In this document: piece by piece, positions 48,709-57,961 of the stretch | How the letters are laid out: every line of letters begins with the position of its first letter | Position numbering within the stretch: the stretch's first letter is position 1 | DNA from: Pseudomonas sp. RIT-PI-S | GTDB lineage: Bacteria; Pseudomonadota; Gammaproteobacteria; Pseudomonadales; Pseudomonadaceae | NCBI RefSeq assembly: GCF_025642975.1 | Contig: NZ_JANZKJ010000001.1 | Span: forward strand, 62,001 to 126,000 | Length of the DNA stretch: 64,000 nucleotides | Direction of reading: 5' to 3' | Notes under the pieces: generated by a model | Database searches by the model: none | What the model saw: only the letters and a program-made list of their open reading frames with translations | Told to the model about the DNA's origin: nothing | Position numbers and translations under genes: made by a program

Positions 48709-50403
48709 TTAATCCTTGGTCACCCGGTTGACTTCTTCGAGGCTGGTGACGCCCTGCATGACCTTTGCCAAACCAGACTGGCGCAGGTCGCTGAACCCTT
48801 CCTGGCGCATCTGCGCCGCGATGTCGATTGAGTTGGCGGCTTCCATGATCAGCCGCTGTAGCGCCGGCGTGTTCTTCACCACTTCGTAGATGCCCTGGCG
48901 ACCCCGGTAGCCGTTGTTGCATTGCTCGCAGCCATTGGGTTCGTACACCTTGAAGGTGCCGATACTCTCGGCGGGGAAGCCTTCTTCGATCAAGGCATCC
49001 CGGGGGATATCCGCTTCCTTCTTGCAGTGCGGGCACAGCTTGCGCGCCAGCCGCTGAGCGATGATCAGGTTTACCGAGGTGGCGATGTTGAAACCGGCGA
49101 CGCCCATGTTCTGCAAGCGGGTAAGGGTTTCCGCCGCGCTGTTGGTGTGCAATGTCGACAGCACCAAGTGCCCGGTTTGCGCGGCCTTGATGGCAATCTC
49201 GGCGGTTTCCAGGTCTCGGATCTCACCGACCATGATCACGTCCGGATCCTGACGGAGGAAGGAACGCAGCGCCGAAGCGAAGTCCAGCCCCTGGCGAGGG
49301 TTGACGTTCACCTGGTTGATGCCTTCCATGTTGATTTCCACCGGATCCTCGGCGGTGGAAATGTTGATATCCACTGTGTTGAGGATGTTGAGGCCGGTGT
49401 ACAGCGACACGGTTTTACCCGAACCCGTAGGCCCGGTGACCAGGATCATCCCCTGTGGCTGCCCGAGCGCATCCAGGTATAGCTGCTTCTGATTCTCTTC
49501 ATATCCCAGGGCGTCGATACCTAACTGGGCGCTGGTGGGGTCGAGAATCCGCATTACGATCTTTTCGCCCCAAAGGGTCGGCAGCGTGTTCACCCGGAAG
49601 TCGATGGCCTTGCTCTTGGAAATGCGCATCTTGATGCGCCCGTCCTGCGGCTTGCGCCGCTCGGAAATATCCAGGCTGGCCATGACCTTCAGCCGCGCGG
49701 CGATACGGCCCGCCAGGCTGATCGGGGGGCGGGCGATTTCCCGTAGCATGCCATCGGTGCGGAAGCGCACCCGGTAGGCTCGCTCATAGGGCTCGAAGTG
49801 CAGGTCCGAGGAGCCGCTGCGGATCGCATCCAGCAGCATCTTATTAACGAAGCGCACCACCGGAGCGTCGTCGGCGTCCTGGCCAGTGCCCTCGTCGCGG
49901 GTATCGTCCACCGCCTCAACGTCCAGGCCATCGAGGTCGACGTCGGCCAGGTCCTCAAGCCCGGTATTGCTTTCGAAGAAGCGGTCGATAGCGTCGCTGA
50001 GCTTGTCGTCTTCTACCAGGATGGCTTCGGCGTTCAGCCCGGTGTTGAACTGGATGTCCGTGATCGCCTGCTGGTTGGTCGGGTCCGACAGGCCGATAAA
50101 CAGCTTGTTGCCGCGACGCCACAGGGGCAGGGCACGGTGCTGACGAACCAGGCGCTCGTTCACTATGCCCTGGGGGAAGGCGTCTTTGTCTACCGTGGAG
50201 ATGTCGAGCACCGCCATGCCGAACTGGTCCGCCGCCAGCTCAGCGATGTCCCGCCCTTTTACCAGCTTGGTCTGCACCAGGTAGTGGACAAGGGGAATCT
50301 TGTTGCGCGTGGCCTGCTGGAACGCCTGCTGGGCGTTTTTCTCGTTCAATAGCTCTGCAACGACCAACTGCTTGGCCAAGCCGGTCAGGGCGATGTCATT
50401 CAT
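48709..50403 (-). CDS. pilB: Pilus extension ATPase PilB
   Basis: Hexameric ATPase that drives pilus extension. It has 564 residues; an MshEN/GSPII_E N-domain at about 1-150 can bind c-di-GMP in relatives. Walker A GPTGSGKTVSLYT, His box and Walker B (DPDVIMVGEIRDLETAEIA) follow, with a zinc tetracysteine CPHCK...CEQC near the C-terminus. The frame opens at 50481; ATG 50403 (MNDIALTGLAKQLV) is the family start. Divergent from pilA. Confidence 0.96.
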   Translation of the reverse strand: MNDIALTGLAKQLVVAELLNEKNAQQAFQQATRNKIPLVHYLVQTKLVKGRDIAELAADQFGMAVLDISTVDKDAFPQGIVNERLVRQHRALPLWRRGNKLFIGLSDPTNQQAITDIQFNTGLNAEAILVEDDKLSDAIDRFFESNTGLEDLADVDLDGLDVEAVDDTRDEGTGQDADDAPVVRFVNKMLLDAIRSGSSDLHFEPYERAYRVRFRTDGMLREIARPPISLAGRIAARLKVMASLDISERRKPQDGRIKMRISKSKAIDFRVNTLPTLWGEKIVMRILDPTSAQLGIDALGYEENQKQLYLDALGQPQGMILVTGPTGSGKTVSLYTGLNILNTVDINISTAEDPVEINMEGINQVNVNPRQGLDFASALRSFLRQDPDVIMVGEIRDLETAEIAIKAAQTGHLVLSTLHTNSAAETLTRLQNMGVAGFNIATSVNLIIAQRLARKLCPHCKKEADIPRDALIEEGFPAESIGTFKVYEPNGCEQCNNGYRGRQGIYEVVKNTPALQRLIMEAANSIDIAAQMRQEGFSDLRQSGLAKVMQGVTSLEEVNRVTKD

Positions 50404-50566
50404 GGGTAGCCAGACTCCTTCGGTCGCTCGTTTATAGCCTAGTCGACCCACAGGTGCCAAATGCTTGGGATAAAGTGACAAAAAACGTCAGTTTGCGCCG
50501 ACGCGGGGCGGCAGCGGAGCGGCTGTCAGGGCCTTTTAGGTTCCGCAAGCGAAGGGGAATAACCTT

Positions 50567-50582
50567 TGGCATGGCGGTTGCT
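50567..50582 (+). promoter_or_regulatory. sigma54 promoter of pilA
   Basis: TGGCATGGCGGTTGCT matches TGGCACG-N4-TTGCW, with GG and GC spaced by exactly 10 bases, about 47 bases before the pilA ATG. PilR, encoded at 17046, is the expected activator. Confidence 0.85.
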
Positions 50583-50628
50583 CTCGCCCTTTCAGGTCAC
50601 AAGGCCTTCTCGCATTAGGAGACGAGTT

Positions 50629-51042
50629 ATGAATAATCAGAAGGGTTTTACCCTGATCGAATTGATGATCGTGGTGGCGATCATCGGTATTTTGGCGGCG
50701 ATCGCGATTCCGCAATATAGCCGGTATCAAGCGAAGGCGAAGGTCTCCGCCGCCATGGCAGAAGCTTCCGCCCTTAAAACTGGCGTCGAAGACACCATCA
50801 ATGCCGGCACTGTCCCAACCTTGGCCTTAGCAGGCGGAACTTCCCCGACTTCTAACTGCTCCACTTTGGCCGTAAACGGAAGCCTGACGGCTAACACTAC
50901 GGTGGTGTGTACTATTCAAAACGCACCACAGCAAGTTAATGCTAAGACTGTCACCTTCACTCGTGACACGACGGGCACTTGGTCTTGTGCATCTAACGTT
51001 ACTGATACAACGCTTTTGCCTAAGAGTTGCGGTGGTAGCTGA
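50629..51042 (+). CDS. pilA: Major type IV pilin PilA
   Basis: A 137-residue class IVa prepilin: leader MNNQKG, then [20 protein letters not shown] with Glu5 and Phe1. The globular part holds four cysteines: one pair mid-protein (SNCSTL...VVCTI) and one closing the C-terminal D-region loop (TWSCA...KSCGGS). A TAGGAGA site precedes ATG 50629. It has its own sigma54 promoter and a downstream terminator, and is divergent from pilB as in other pseudomonads. Confidence 0.94.
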   Translation: MNNQKGFTLIELMIVVAIIGILAAIAIPQYSRYQAKAKVSAAMAEASALKTGVEDTINAGTVPTLALAGGTSPTSNCSTLAVNGSLTANTTVVCTIQNAPQQVNAKTVTFTRDTTGTWSCASNVTDTTLLPKSCGGS

Positions 51043-51087
51043 TAGTTATGGCCTGTCTGAGAGAGTCAGAAGGATAGACTACACTTT

Positions 51088-51127
51088 GATAAATATGATG
51101 ACCGCGCATGCGGTCACCATATTTATT
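51088..51127 (+). terminator. Terminator between the two pilin genes
   Basis: A two-part stem: TGACCGC/GCGGTCA around a GCAT loop, extended by AAATATG/CATATTT after one mismatch, ending in ATTTATTT. It should separate pilA transcription from the second pilin gene. The rest of 51128-51342 is AT-rich; no sigma54 site was found in it. Confidence 0.7.
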
Positions 51128-51342
51128 TCGAGTTCTATCAAAGCACAAAATTTATGATGGAGTCGGATCGGAGTCACTGTCATTTATGTTGGAACGAATC
51201 TCTATCGAGATTTAAGATTCCAGCGCCTTTGGTGAGGAGTCCGCGCAAGGTGGGCGTTGATAGCTTTCATTAGTATAAGCAAATGCGCGACTAGCGTGCG
51301 CTACTCTGCTGAAAAGGCGCCGCTTTATCTTAAGGAGAGAAA

Positions 51343-51765
51343 GTGAAGAAAGGCTCCGCCGGCTTTTCCCTAATCGAGCTGTTAATCGTTATTGCGACCA
51401 TTAGTATCCTTGGAGCGATAGCGGTGCCTAGTTATCTTCGATATATTGCATCCGCAAAGGCTACCGCTGGCAAGGCTGAGCTCGGAGCTCTGCAAATCAA
51501 TTTTGAGGGCGTACTAAGCACCGGCAATACCACCCCGTCAATAACTGATATTGGCACGCCAAACTCTTCAACCAACTGCATTTTATCCCTCACGTACAAC
51601 CAAGACGGCACTTCCGTCCTCGCTTGTGCGCTGATAAATCCCCCCTACCTGATCACCGGTGGCATCATCAGCTACCTCCGCAGCCCCACCGGCACCTGGA
51701 CCTGTCAGGTCAACGCCGCCATCGGCGCAACCTACGCTCCTAACGGCTGCAGCGTAGGCGGTTGA
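51343..51765 (+). CDS. Second type IV pilin, PilA paralogue
   Basis: A 140-residue class IVa prepilin: leader MKKGSAG, then FSLIELLIVIATISILGAIAVPSY with Glu5. It shows the same four-cysteine layout as PilA (TNCILS...VLACA; TWTCQ...NGCSVGG), but the globular part is very different. It starts at GTG 51343 behind a strong AAGGAGAGA site. No sigma54 promoter precedes it, unlike pilA. The start of the gene is AT-rich, and the GC content rises near the 3' end. It lies between pilA and tRNA-Thr, the known site of pilin variation in P. aeruginosa. Confidence 0.88.
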   Translation: MKKGSAGFSLIELLIVIATISILGAIAVPSYLRYIASAKATAGKAELGALQINFEGVLSTGNTTPSITDIGTPNSSTNCILSLTYNQDGTSVLACALINPPYLITGGIISYLRSPTGTWTCQVNAAIGATYAPNGCSVGG

Positions 51766-51829
51766 TTCTCAAACCATTCTTTCCAGTTGCCTGGCTTATC
51801 ATCAGGTGGTAAGTTCAGCACCCGAACAC

Positions 51830-51905
51830 GCCGGTGTAGCTCAGTCGGTAGAGCAGCGCACTCGTAACGCGAAGGTCGCAGGTTCGATTCCTGTCTCCGG
51901 CACCA
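51830..51905 (+). tRNA. tRNA-Thr (CGT)
   Basis: 76 bases; acceptor GCCGGTG pairs with CTCCGGC except for one T-T mismatch at pair 6, anticodon CGT at 51863-51865, T-loop GTTCGATT, encoded CCA. It borders the pilin locus; tRNA-Thr here is a classical exchange point for pilin alleles. Confidence 0.96.
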
Positions 51906-51908
51906 TCT

Positions 51909-51998
51909 CCTGTAGCGGCCATGCCCGCTAGTCCAACACTGTCTGCATGCACCTCCTCTTGCACCTCCTGTAGGAGCGTGCGAAGCCCGCGAATAGCC
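51909..51998. repeat. REP-like repeats after tRNA-Thr
   Basis: CCTGTAGCGGCCATGCCCGC (from 51909) and, more clearly, CTGTAGGAGCGTGCGAAGCCCGCG (from about 51968) resemble degenerate copies of the P. putida-type REP element. Intergenic between tRNA-Thr and the methyltransferase gene. Confidence 0.5.
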
Positions 51999-52084
51999 AT
52001 CCAAAGAATCCTGCTCGCAGGCTGGCTTCAGCTCACCAACGCCAGGGCCGTAGCAGCCGGGCTTGCCCGCGTCAGGCACAGCTG

Positions 52085-52840
52085 CTAAAGCCGCTGAAAC
52101 GCATAAGCCTGCGTCTGATAAGGAAACGCTACCACTTCCCGCCCGCGCAGCGCGGGGTGGTCGCTGATCAGCTCCCGCAGACGCTCGGCCACGATGCACT
52201 TCTCGTCCGTGGGCAGGGCGGCGATAAAGCTGACTGAAAGGAACCGATCCACGATCACTGCTTGCGGGCTGCCCACATGGCTGTACGCGAAACAGCTCAG
52301 TTCAGGCTCGCTGAACAGCCCGTTATCGAAGGGCTGTTGCCATTGGCCGGTATGGAGGCGCGGCGCATCGCCTTCGTAGGGGGTGATGATCTGGGTGATT
52401 TCAGCCACCCATTCCACGGCTTCGTCCCGTACGTTCCATACTAGCCCGAGCCGGCCCTGCGGCTTGAGCACGCGGTGAATCTCCCGCAGGGCGGCATCGT
52501 TGGCGAACCAGTGGAAGGCCTGCCCGCACACCAAGGCGTCGGCGGCACTGCTATCAAAAGGGATAGCCTCGGCCTTGCCTTCGAGCACTCGAATGCCCGG
52601 CAGCTGTTTGGCGAATTCCGCGCGCATCGCTGCTACTGGCTCAACGGCGGTGACCTGCGCGGCGGGGTCGATCAGCCGGGTAAGCTTTCCCGTGCCGGCG
52701 CCGAGGTCAATGACCGTGGAGGCGCGCCCTATGTCGAGCACGGTGGCCAACCAGGCTTTCAAGGCTTCTGGATAATCCGGGCGGCCGGTGGTGTAGGTAG
52801 CGGCTTCGATGGAGAAGCCCAATTCAGCGGCTTGGTGCAT
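52085..52840 (-). CDS. SAM-dependent methyltransferase, class I
   Basis: A 251-residue Rossmann-fold methyltransferase (Methyltransf_11 type). Motif I is STVIDLGAGTGKLTRL; the acidic residue after strand 2 is in VTAVEPVAAM, and motif IV-like DALVCGQAFHWF is of the small-molecule group. Substrate unknown. It is the first of the minus-strand genes facing tRNA-Thr, and 44 bases separate it from the acetyltransferase upstream. Confidence 0.85.
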   Translation of the reverse strand: MHQAAELGFSIEAATYTTGRPDYPEALKAWLATVLDIGRASTVIDLGAGTGKLTRLIDPAAQVTAVEPVAAMRAEFAKQLPGIRVLEGKAEAIPFDSSAADALVCGQAFHWFANDAALREIHRVLKPQGRLGLVWNVRDEAVEWVAEITQIITPYEGDAPRLHTGQWQQPFDNGLFSEPELSCFAYSHVGSPQAVIVDRFLSVSFIAALPTDEKCIVAERLRELISDHPALRGREVVAFPYQTQAYAFQRL

Positions 52841-52884
52841 GGTGGCGTGCTCTCGCAGAGGTGTCAGCGCGGCAGCGCCCGCAC

Positions 52885-53430
52885 CTACAATGGAAACTCG
52901 GCAAAGGGAATGATCCGCTTGGGCGGAGTAGCGGCGTTCAGCGCCCTACGCCAGTAGCTCACGTCGCGCCATTGGCCAAGCTTGAAGCCCACTTCTGGTG
53001 AAGTGCCGACAAGGATAAAACCCATCGCCTGATGCAGCCCGAGGCTGCCTGGGTTGGGCAGGGCGATGGTGGCGTAGGCGGCATGAAAGCCTTGGGCTTC
53101 CAGGATGTGCAACAGCTCGGTGTACAACTGCCGGCCTATGCCGCTGCGCTGCGCGCTGGGGGCGATATACAGGCTGACGTCCACCGACCAGCGATAAGCC
53201 GCCCGCGGCCGGTGCGGGCCGGCGAAGGCAAAGCCCTGCACATGGCTGTCGCGCTCGGCGACGAGGTAGGGGTACATCGCCAGGGTGTTGTTTATCCGCT
53301 GTGCCATTTCTCCCACGGTAGGCGGTACCTCTTCGAAGGATGTGGCCGTGTGCTCGACCATCGGGGCGTAAATCCCCTGGATGGCCTGGGCATCTGCCTC
53401 CGCGGCAACGCGGATATCGCCGCTGCTCAT
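52885..53430 (-). CDS. GNAT acetyltransferase, phosphinothricin N-acetyltransferase type
   Basis: A 181-residue GNAT protein of the PAT/Bar subfamily, which acetylates phosphinothricin or methionine sulfone and analogues. Marks are the start DIRVAAEADAQAIQGIYAPMVEHT, the conserved TSFEEVPPT, the CoA loop APSAQRSGIGRQLY, and the late SLGLHQAMGF. ATG 53430 is seven bases from an AGGAG; a GTG at 53436 is less likely. Confidence 0.85.
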   Translation of the reverse strand: MSSGDIRVAAEADAQAIQGIYAPMVEHTATSFEEVPPTVGEMAQRINNTLAMYPYLVAERDSHVQGFAFAGPHRPRAAYRWSVDVSLYIAPSAQRSGIGRQLYTELLHILEAQGFHAAYATIALPNPGSLGLHQAMGFILVGTSPEVGFKLGQWRDVSYWRRALNAATPPKRIIPFAEFPL

Positions 53431-53464
53431 CCACACGCTCCTGAACTGTGCCCTAGCCTAGGCA

Positions 53465-55072
53465 TTACACGCGAAACCGCTGGATCGACGCCTGCATCGC
53501 GGCCGCCGCGGCATTGAGCTGCTGCGCGGTAGCCTGAAGCAAGTGCATCGAAGCACTGTAGCTGCGCGAGCGCTCGGCGATCGCCTGTACCCGTTGCGCC
53601 ATTTCATCGCTGGCGGTGGTTTGTTCGCCAATGGTGTTGGAGATGTCCTCCACGCGCTCGGCGGCGTCACGCGCGCCATCGCGGATTTCATTGATCGATA
53701 CACCCGCTTGCTGCGCCAGCGCCACGCCTTCATCCACCCGGGTGACGCATGCCTGCATGTTGCTGGCTGCATCGCGCGCGCTGCCCCGCAGGCGTTCGAT
53801 CATCGCCGTGATCTCTTGGGTGGACTTGGACGTGCGCGCCGCCAGCCCACGGACCTCATCGGCGACCACCGCGAATCCGCGGCCCGCTTCCCCGGCGCGT
53901 GCGGCCTCGATGGCCGCATTGAGCGCCAGCAGGTTGGTTTGTTCGGCAATGCTTTTGATCACCTGGATGATCGAATGGATTTCGTCGGACGAAGCGTCCA
54001 ACGACACGATGCTGCTGGACGACTGGCTGACCACCTGGGCGATCCGCGTCATGCTCTCGACCACCCCCAGAATCACCTGGCCACCACTGCTGGCTAAGCC
54101 TTCGGACTGCGCCGAGAGGTTACGGGCAGTGCTGGCGTGGTCCGACACCTGAGTGATATTGGCCATCATCTGTTCCATGCTGGCCGCCACGTTGGTGGCG
54201 TTGTCAGCCTGCTCTTCGGCGCTGGACACTACCTGCTCGGCGGTTTGCCCCAATTGCAACGAAGCCGTATGCAGGGCTTCGCTTTCATGGCGCACGGTGC
54301 TGATCATTTCGCGCAGGCTGCCTTGCATCTCGGTGATCGCACGCAACAGGTCGCCCATTTCGTCCTGGGTCGGTTTCACCGTGGGATCGCGGCTCAAGTC
54401 GCCGGCGGCAATTGCCCGGGCCGAACCGATGATCCCCTCCAGCGGGCGTAGCACGCCGCTCAGCACCTGGCGGCAGAGGAAGCCCAGCGCCAGCAGAATG
54501 ATCCCCAGGCACAGCGCCAGCCAGAGAGCCGCCGAGGCCAGCGTGGCGTCCTGGCGATCGCGGCTGGTGCTGGCATTGGCTTCGATCATGTCGCTGAGTT
54601 TCTCGTTATGCGCTTCCATCGCCTCGAACGCTTCATTGAACGCTGGGCGCAAAGCCTTGGCGCGTTCCGGCGTGGCGGTGGCGTCGATCAGCGCGGAGGC
54701 ACTCTGGATGTATTTCTCAGCCTGCGCTGGCAGTTCTTGCAGGGCACTGGATAAGGCCGGTGGCAGAGGTGCCTGGGTATTGGCCTTGATGGAGTCGCGC
54801 ATGCTTTGCGCATGCTCGGTAAAGCCTTGGCGAACCGCTGCCGCGCCCTGGGCGTCGCCGGCAGGGTTGAGGAGGGCGGCCAGCACGTCGCCGCGGATTG
54901 CGTCGTGCATCATGTCCGCCTGCAAATGCTGGCGGATGGCCAAGAGGCTGGTTTCGTTCTCGCTCAGCGCGCCGAGGATCTGGCGATAACAGATGGTTCC
55001 GATGATCGACAGCAACACCACCGACAGCAGGCTGATCAATCCTGAAGCGATGATTTTGGTACGGATCTTCAC
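53465..55072 (-). CDS. Methyl-accepting chemotaxis protein
   Basis: A 535-residue transmembrane chemoreceptor: TM1 (about 9-30), a periplasmic four-helix-bundle-like sensor (about 31-178), TM2 ([18 protein letters not shown]), HAMP, and the signalling hairpin with the invariant tip [32 protein letters not shown]. It has no C-terminal CheR/CheB pentapeptide (ends QRFRV). GTG 55072 is chosen because it starts just before TM1 ([13 protein letters not shown]). Ligand unknown. Its promoter was not recognised. Confidence 0.93.
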   Translation of the reverse strand: MKIRTKIIASGLISLLSVVLLSIIGTICYRQILGALSENETSLLAIRQHLQADMMHDAIRGDVLAALLNPAGDAQGAAAVRQGFTEHAQSMRDSIKANTQAPLPPALSSALQELPAQAEKYIQSASALIDATATPERAKALRPAFNEAFEAMEAHNEKLSDMIEANASTSRDRQDATLASAALWLALCLGIILLALGFLCRQVLSGVLRPLEGIIGSARAIAAGDLSRDPTVKPTQDEMGDLLRAITEMQGSLREMISTVRHESEALHTASLQLGQTAEQVVSSAEEQADNATNVAASMEQMMANITQVSDHASTARNLSAQSEGLASSGGQVILGVVESMTRIAQVVSQSSSSIVSLDASSDEIHSIIQVIKSIAEQTNLLALNAAIEAARAGEAGRGFAVVADEVRGLAARTSKSTQEITAMIERLRGSARDAASNMQACVTRVDEGVALAQQAGVSINEIRDGARDAAERVEDISNTIGEQTTASDEMAQRVQAIAERSRSYSASMHLLQATAQQLNAAAAAMQASIQRFRV

Positions 55073-55153
55073 GCGTGTTTGCCCCCAGGAGGTACTGCCT
55101 GGGAGCAAGTCTAGCCGCCGCGTTGAAGGCCGCCACCACGTTGTGCGCGAAGG

Positions 55154-56779
55154 TTAGCCGCCGAGGCGGGCGGTCAGCGCGTTCATCTGCCCAGACAAGT
55201 CGTGCAAGCGGCCGCTAGCCTCTTGCGTACCTTGCACGCTTTGCTGGTTAGCCGTCGCGATAGTGGTGATTTCCGTCAGGTTGCGAGAGATATCCTCTGC
55301 CACGGCAGTCTGTTCTTCGGCAGCGGTAGCGATCTGCTGGTTCATCCCGCGGATGGCTTCGATGGCGCCGGTGATACGCTGCAGCATGGCCCCGGTGTTG
55401 TTGATCTGCTCCACGCTTTGCTGGCTGCGGTGCTTGCCGTTTTCGATGGCGCGCGCGGCGTCGTTGGTGCCCAGCTGTACCGCATCGATGATCTGGTTGA
55501 TCTCGCTGATCGACGACGAGGTTCGTTGTGCCAGGCTGCGCACTTCATCGGCCACCACCGCAAATCCACGCCCTGCCTCGCCGGCCCGGGCCGCTTCGAT
55601 GGCGGCGTTGAGCGCCAGCAGGTTGGTCTGTTCGGCGATGCCGCGAATCACTTCAAGCACCTTGCCTACCTGGCCGCTGTCACTTTCGAGCTTACGGATT
55701 ACCGTCGCGGTGGTTTCGATCTCGGTGCGCATATGGTTGATCGCCTCGATGGTGGCCTGCATCACCTGGTCGCCCTGGTGGGCAGAGCGGTCGGCTTCCT
55801 CGGCGGCGCGGGCGGCGTCCTGGGCGTGGCGGGCAACCTCTTGGGCGGTGGCGGACATCTCATGCATGGCCGTGGCGACTTGATCCGTACGGCTGAATTG
55901 TTCTTCGGTGCCCCTGGCCATCTGCCGGGCGATCTGATGCAACGCCGAGCTGGCGCCATCGAGTTCGGTGGCATTGCGCTTGAGGCGGGTAAAGGTTTCG
56001 TCGAGGAAGTCGCGCAGCGTGTTGGCGGCGGTGGCCAGTTGCCCGAGCTCGTCATTACGATCGTTGTGCACGCGGTCCTTGAACTTGCCCTGGCTGAGGT
56101 CGGCTACGTAGGCGATCAAGCGGGTCACTGGCTCGACCAGGCGGCGGCTCACCAGCCACAGGCTCAGCACAGCCACGATAATCGCCGAACCCACCATCAC
56201 GAGCAGCCCGATATACATGGTGCGGTCGGCGTTCCCGCTGATGGCGGCAGCTTGTGCCCGGGCGTCGCCACTGATGTCTTGAGCGAGCTGGCTGAGCTGG
56301 TCCGTAGTGGCGCGGTCGATACCCTGCACGGCATGGTCGCCAGCGACGGGATCGCCGCCCGCGGCAACGAAGGCATCACGGCCGCGCGTATAAGACGCCA
56401 GCAACCCTTGGTGAACGTCGCGCACTTGCGCCGCCCGCTGTTTGAAATCCGCGCTCAGGGTCGGCTCGTCGGAAAGGTCAGCCAACAGATTTTGCACAGC
56501 CCGATGGCGCTCCTCGAACTGGCCCCAGTATTTGTCGCGGTCAGCTGGCTGTTTGCCGCGCAGCAGTACGTTTTTCCACTCCTGCACCTGGATCTTGAAT
56601 TGAACGTTGGTTTCCTCCACCAACTGCGAGGCGTGCACAGGGCCGTCCACCAAGGCGCGGTAGTCACGGACGCTTTCGGAGAGGAAGCGGAAACAGCCCA
56701 GCGCAATCAGCAAGATCGCCAACAAGCTGCCGCCGATCAACAGCAACATTTGGGCCTTCAAGGAGGTCTTCACAGACAT
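55154..56779 (-). CDS. Methyl-accepting chemotaxis protein
   Basis: A 541-residue chemoreceptor: TM1 ([19 protein letters not shown]), a helical periplasmic sensor (about 35-190) unlike that of its neighbour, TM2 ([23 protein letters not shown]), HAMP, and the same signalling tip ([26 protein letters not shown]). It ends ALTARLGG without a pentapeptide tether. ATG 56779 ([11 protein letters not shown]) was chosen. A FliA-type promoter lies at 56845-56871, linking it to flagellar gene control. Ligand unknown. Confidence 0.93.
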   Translation of the reverse strand: MSVKTSLKAQMLLLIGGSLLAILLIALGCFRFLSESVRDYRALVDGPVHASQLVEETNVQFKIQVQEWKNVLLRGKQPADRDKYWGQFEERHRAVQNLLADLSDEPTLSADFKQRAAQVRDVHQGLLASYTRGRDAFVAAGGDPVAGDHAVQGIDRATTDQLSQLAQDISGDARAQAAAISGNADRTMYIGLLVMVGSAIIVAVLSLWLVSRRLVEPVTRLIAYVADLSQGKFKDRVHNDRNDELGQLATAANTLRDFLDETFTRLKRNATELDGASSALHQIARQMARGTEEQFSRTDQVATAMHEMSATAQEVARHAQDAARAAEEADRSAHQGDQVMQATIEAINHMRTEIETTATVIRKLESDSGQVGKVLEVIRGIAEQTNLLALNAAIEAARAGEAGRGFAVVADEVRSLAQRTSSSISEINQIIDAVQLGTNDAARAIENGKHRSQQSVEQINNTGAMLQRITGAIEAIRGMNQQIATAAEEQTAVAEDISRNLTEITTIATANQQSVQGTQEASGRLHDLSGQMNALTARLGG

Positions 56780-56844
56780 GATGTTTTCTCGAGCACAGGG
56801 TAAGAGGGCTTTCGCGGCATCGGACATTCCCTGTCCTCGCTTAT

Positions 56845-56871
56845 GCATCGGCCAGCAGGCCAGTCGCTTTA
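56845..56871 (-). promoter_or_regulatory. FliA (sigma28) promoter of the chemoreceptor gene
   Basis: Minus strand TAAAGCGA (56871-56864), 11 bases, GCCGATGC (56852-56845). It matches the flagellar sigma consensus TAAAGTTT-N11-GCCGATAA with the right spacing, about 65 bases before the ATG. Confidence 0.72.
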
Positions 56872-57022
56872 AAGGGGTTAAGCACCTTTCATCCGACCGT
56901 GCTCAGAAAAACGACCCGCGGCCGAAACGTTAATGCACGTGCCGCGTAATAGGCGTGGCAGCCAAGGCTCGCCAAGATGATGCCTAACTGACACTATTGC
57001 CCCATCGTATCTGGAGGTGCCT

Positions 57023-57799
57023 ATGCCCAGGCCAACATTTGATCAGCCCTTTGTGCCGGTGGGGTGCGCGCAATGCCGTGCATTAGAGAAGCTCGACTTC
57101 GAGTTCACCATGGCGTTTCAGCCGATCATCGACGTGCCACGGGGCAAACCCTTCGCCTATGAGGCCCTGGTGCGAGGCTTGAACGGAGAAGGGGCCGGGC
57201 AGGTCCTGGCGAAGGTAAACGAGAGCAACCTCTATCGCTTCGATCAGGCTTGCCGGGTAAAGGCCATCGAGTTGGCCGCCGGCCTGGGCCTGGCGCGGTT
57301 GCCCGACTGCAAGCTGAGTATCAATTTCTTCCCCAACGCCGTTTATCGGCCGGAAACCTGCATTCGCGCGACCGTGGAGGCCTCTCGTCAGTTCGACTTC
57401 CCGCTGGACCGATTGATGTTCGAAGTGATGGAAGGTGAGCGCGTAGAAGAGCCCGAGCACCTCAAAGGGATTTTCGCCGAGTACGAACGCCACGGCTTTA
57501 CCACGGCCATCGACGACTTCGGCTCTGGTTATTCGGGGCTGAACCTACTGGCAACCTTCCAGCCGCATGTGATCAAGCTGGACATGGTGCTCACTCGTAA
57601 TATCGACGCCGACCCGGTGCGCGAGGCGATCGTGTCCGGAATCATCCACGCGGCAAGCCGGCTGGGTATTCGAATCATCGCGGAAGGGGTAGAAACCGAG
57701 GCCGAGCGCGATGCCTTGCTTGGGCTGGGGATCGAGTTGATGCAGGGGTATCTGTTTGCCCGCCCGGAGATCGGCCGCTTGGCGCTAGCCGACCTGTGA
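57023..57799 (+). CDS. EAL-domain c-di-GMP phosphodiesterase
   Basis: A stand-alone 258-residue EAL protein that should hydrolyse c-di-GMP to pGpG. Signature residues are present: YEALVRG (E47), SINFFPN, FEVMEGER, AIDDFGSGYSG, VIKLD, EGVETEAE and MQGYLF. A short N-terminal extension carries a CxxC (C15, C18 in GCAQCRAL) with no recognised sensor domain. ATG 57023 lies five bases after GGAGGT; GTG 57017 overlaps that site. It is divergent from the FliA-controlled chemoreceptor. Confidence 0.9.
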   Translation: MPRPTFDQPFVPVGCAQCRALEKLDFEFTMAFQPIIDVPRGKPFAYEALVRGLNGEGAGQVLAKVNESNLYRFDQACRVKAIELAAGLGLARLPDCKLSINFFPNAVYRPETCIRATVEASRQFDFPLDRLMFEVMEGERVEEPEHLKGIFAEYERHGFTTAIDDFGSGYSGLNLLATFQPHVIKLDMVLTRNIDADPVREAIVSGIIHAASRLGIRIIAEGVETEAERDALLGLGIELMQGYLFARPEIGRLALADL

Positions 57800-57961
57800 C
57801 TCAAGCGCCGCACGGAAAATGCTGCGCTAGGCCATGCTTGGGTAAAAAAACAGGCTCGCAATGCGCACCTGCAACCAGCAATCCAGAGTGCGAGCCCCGC
57901 CCGTTTCCTCGCCTGTTTCGCCTTGCGTTCGCTCGCCGGGTTTTCGTACAGCGCCTAAGAA

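Noticed and set aside
51128-51342. sigma54 promoter before the second pilin
   Set aside because: A TGGTGAGGAGTCCGCG segment has the GG-N10-GC spacing but lacks the rest of the consensus.
51830-51905. tRNA-Thr as a possible pseudogene because of a T-T mismatch in the acceptor stem
   Set aside because: All other stems, the anticodon and CCA are intact, and the mismatch is compatible with a functional tRNA.
52085-53430. Methyltransferase and GNAT genes as an antibiotic-resistance or defence pair
   Set aside because: Both are common chromosomal families with unremarkable composition; nothing in sequence or context supports a joint defence role.
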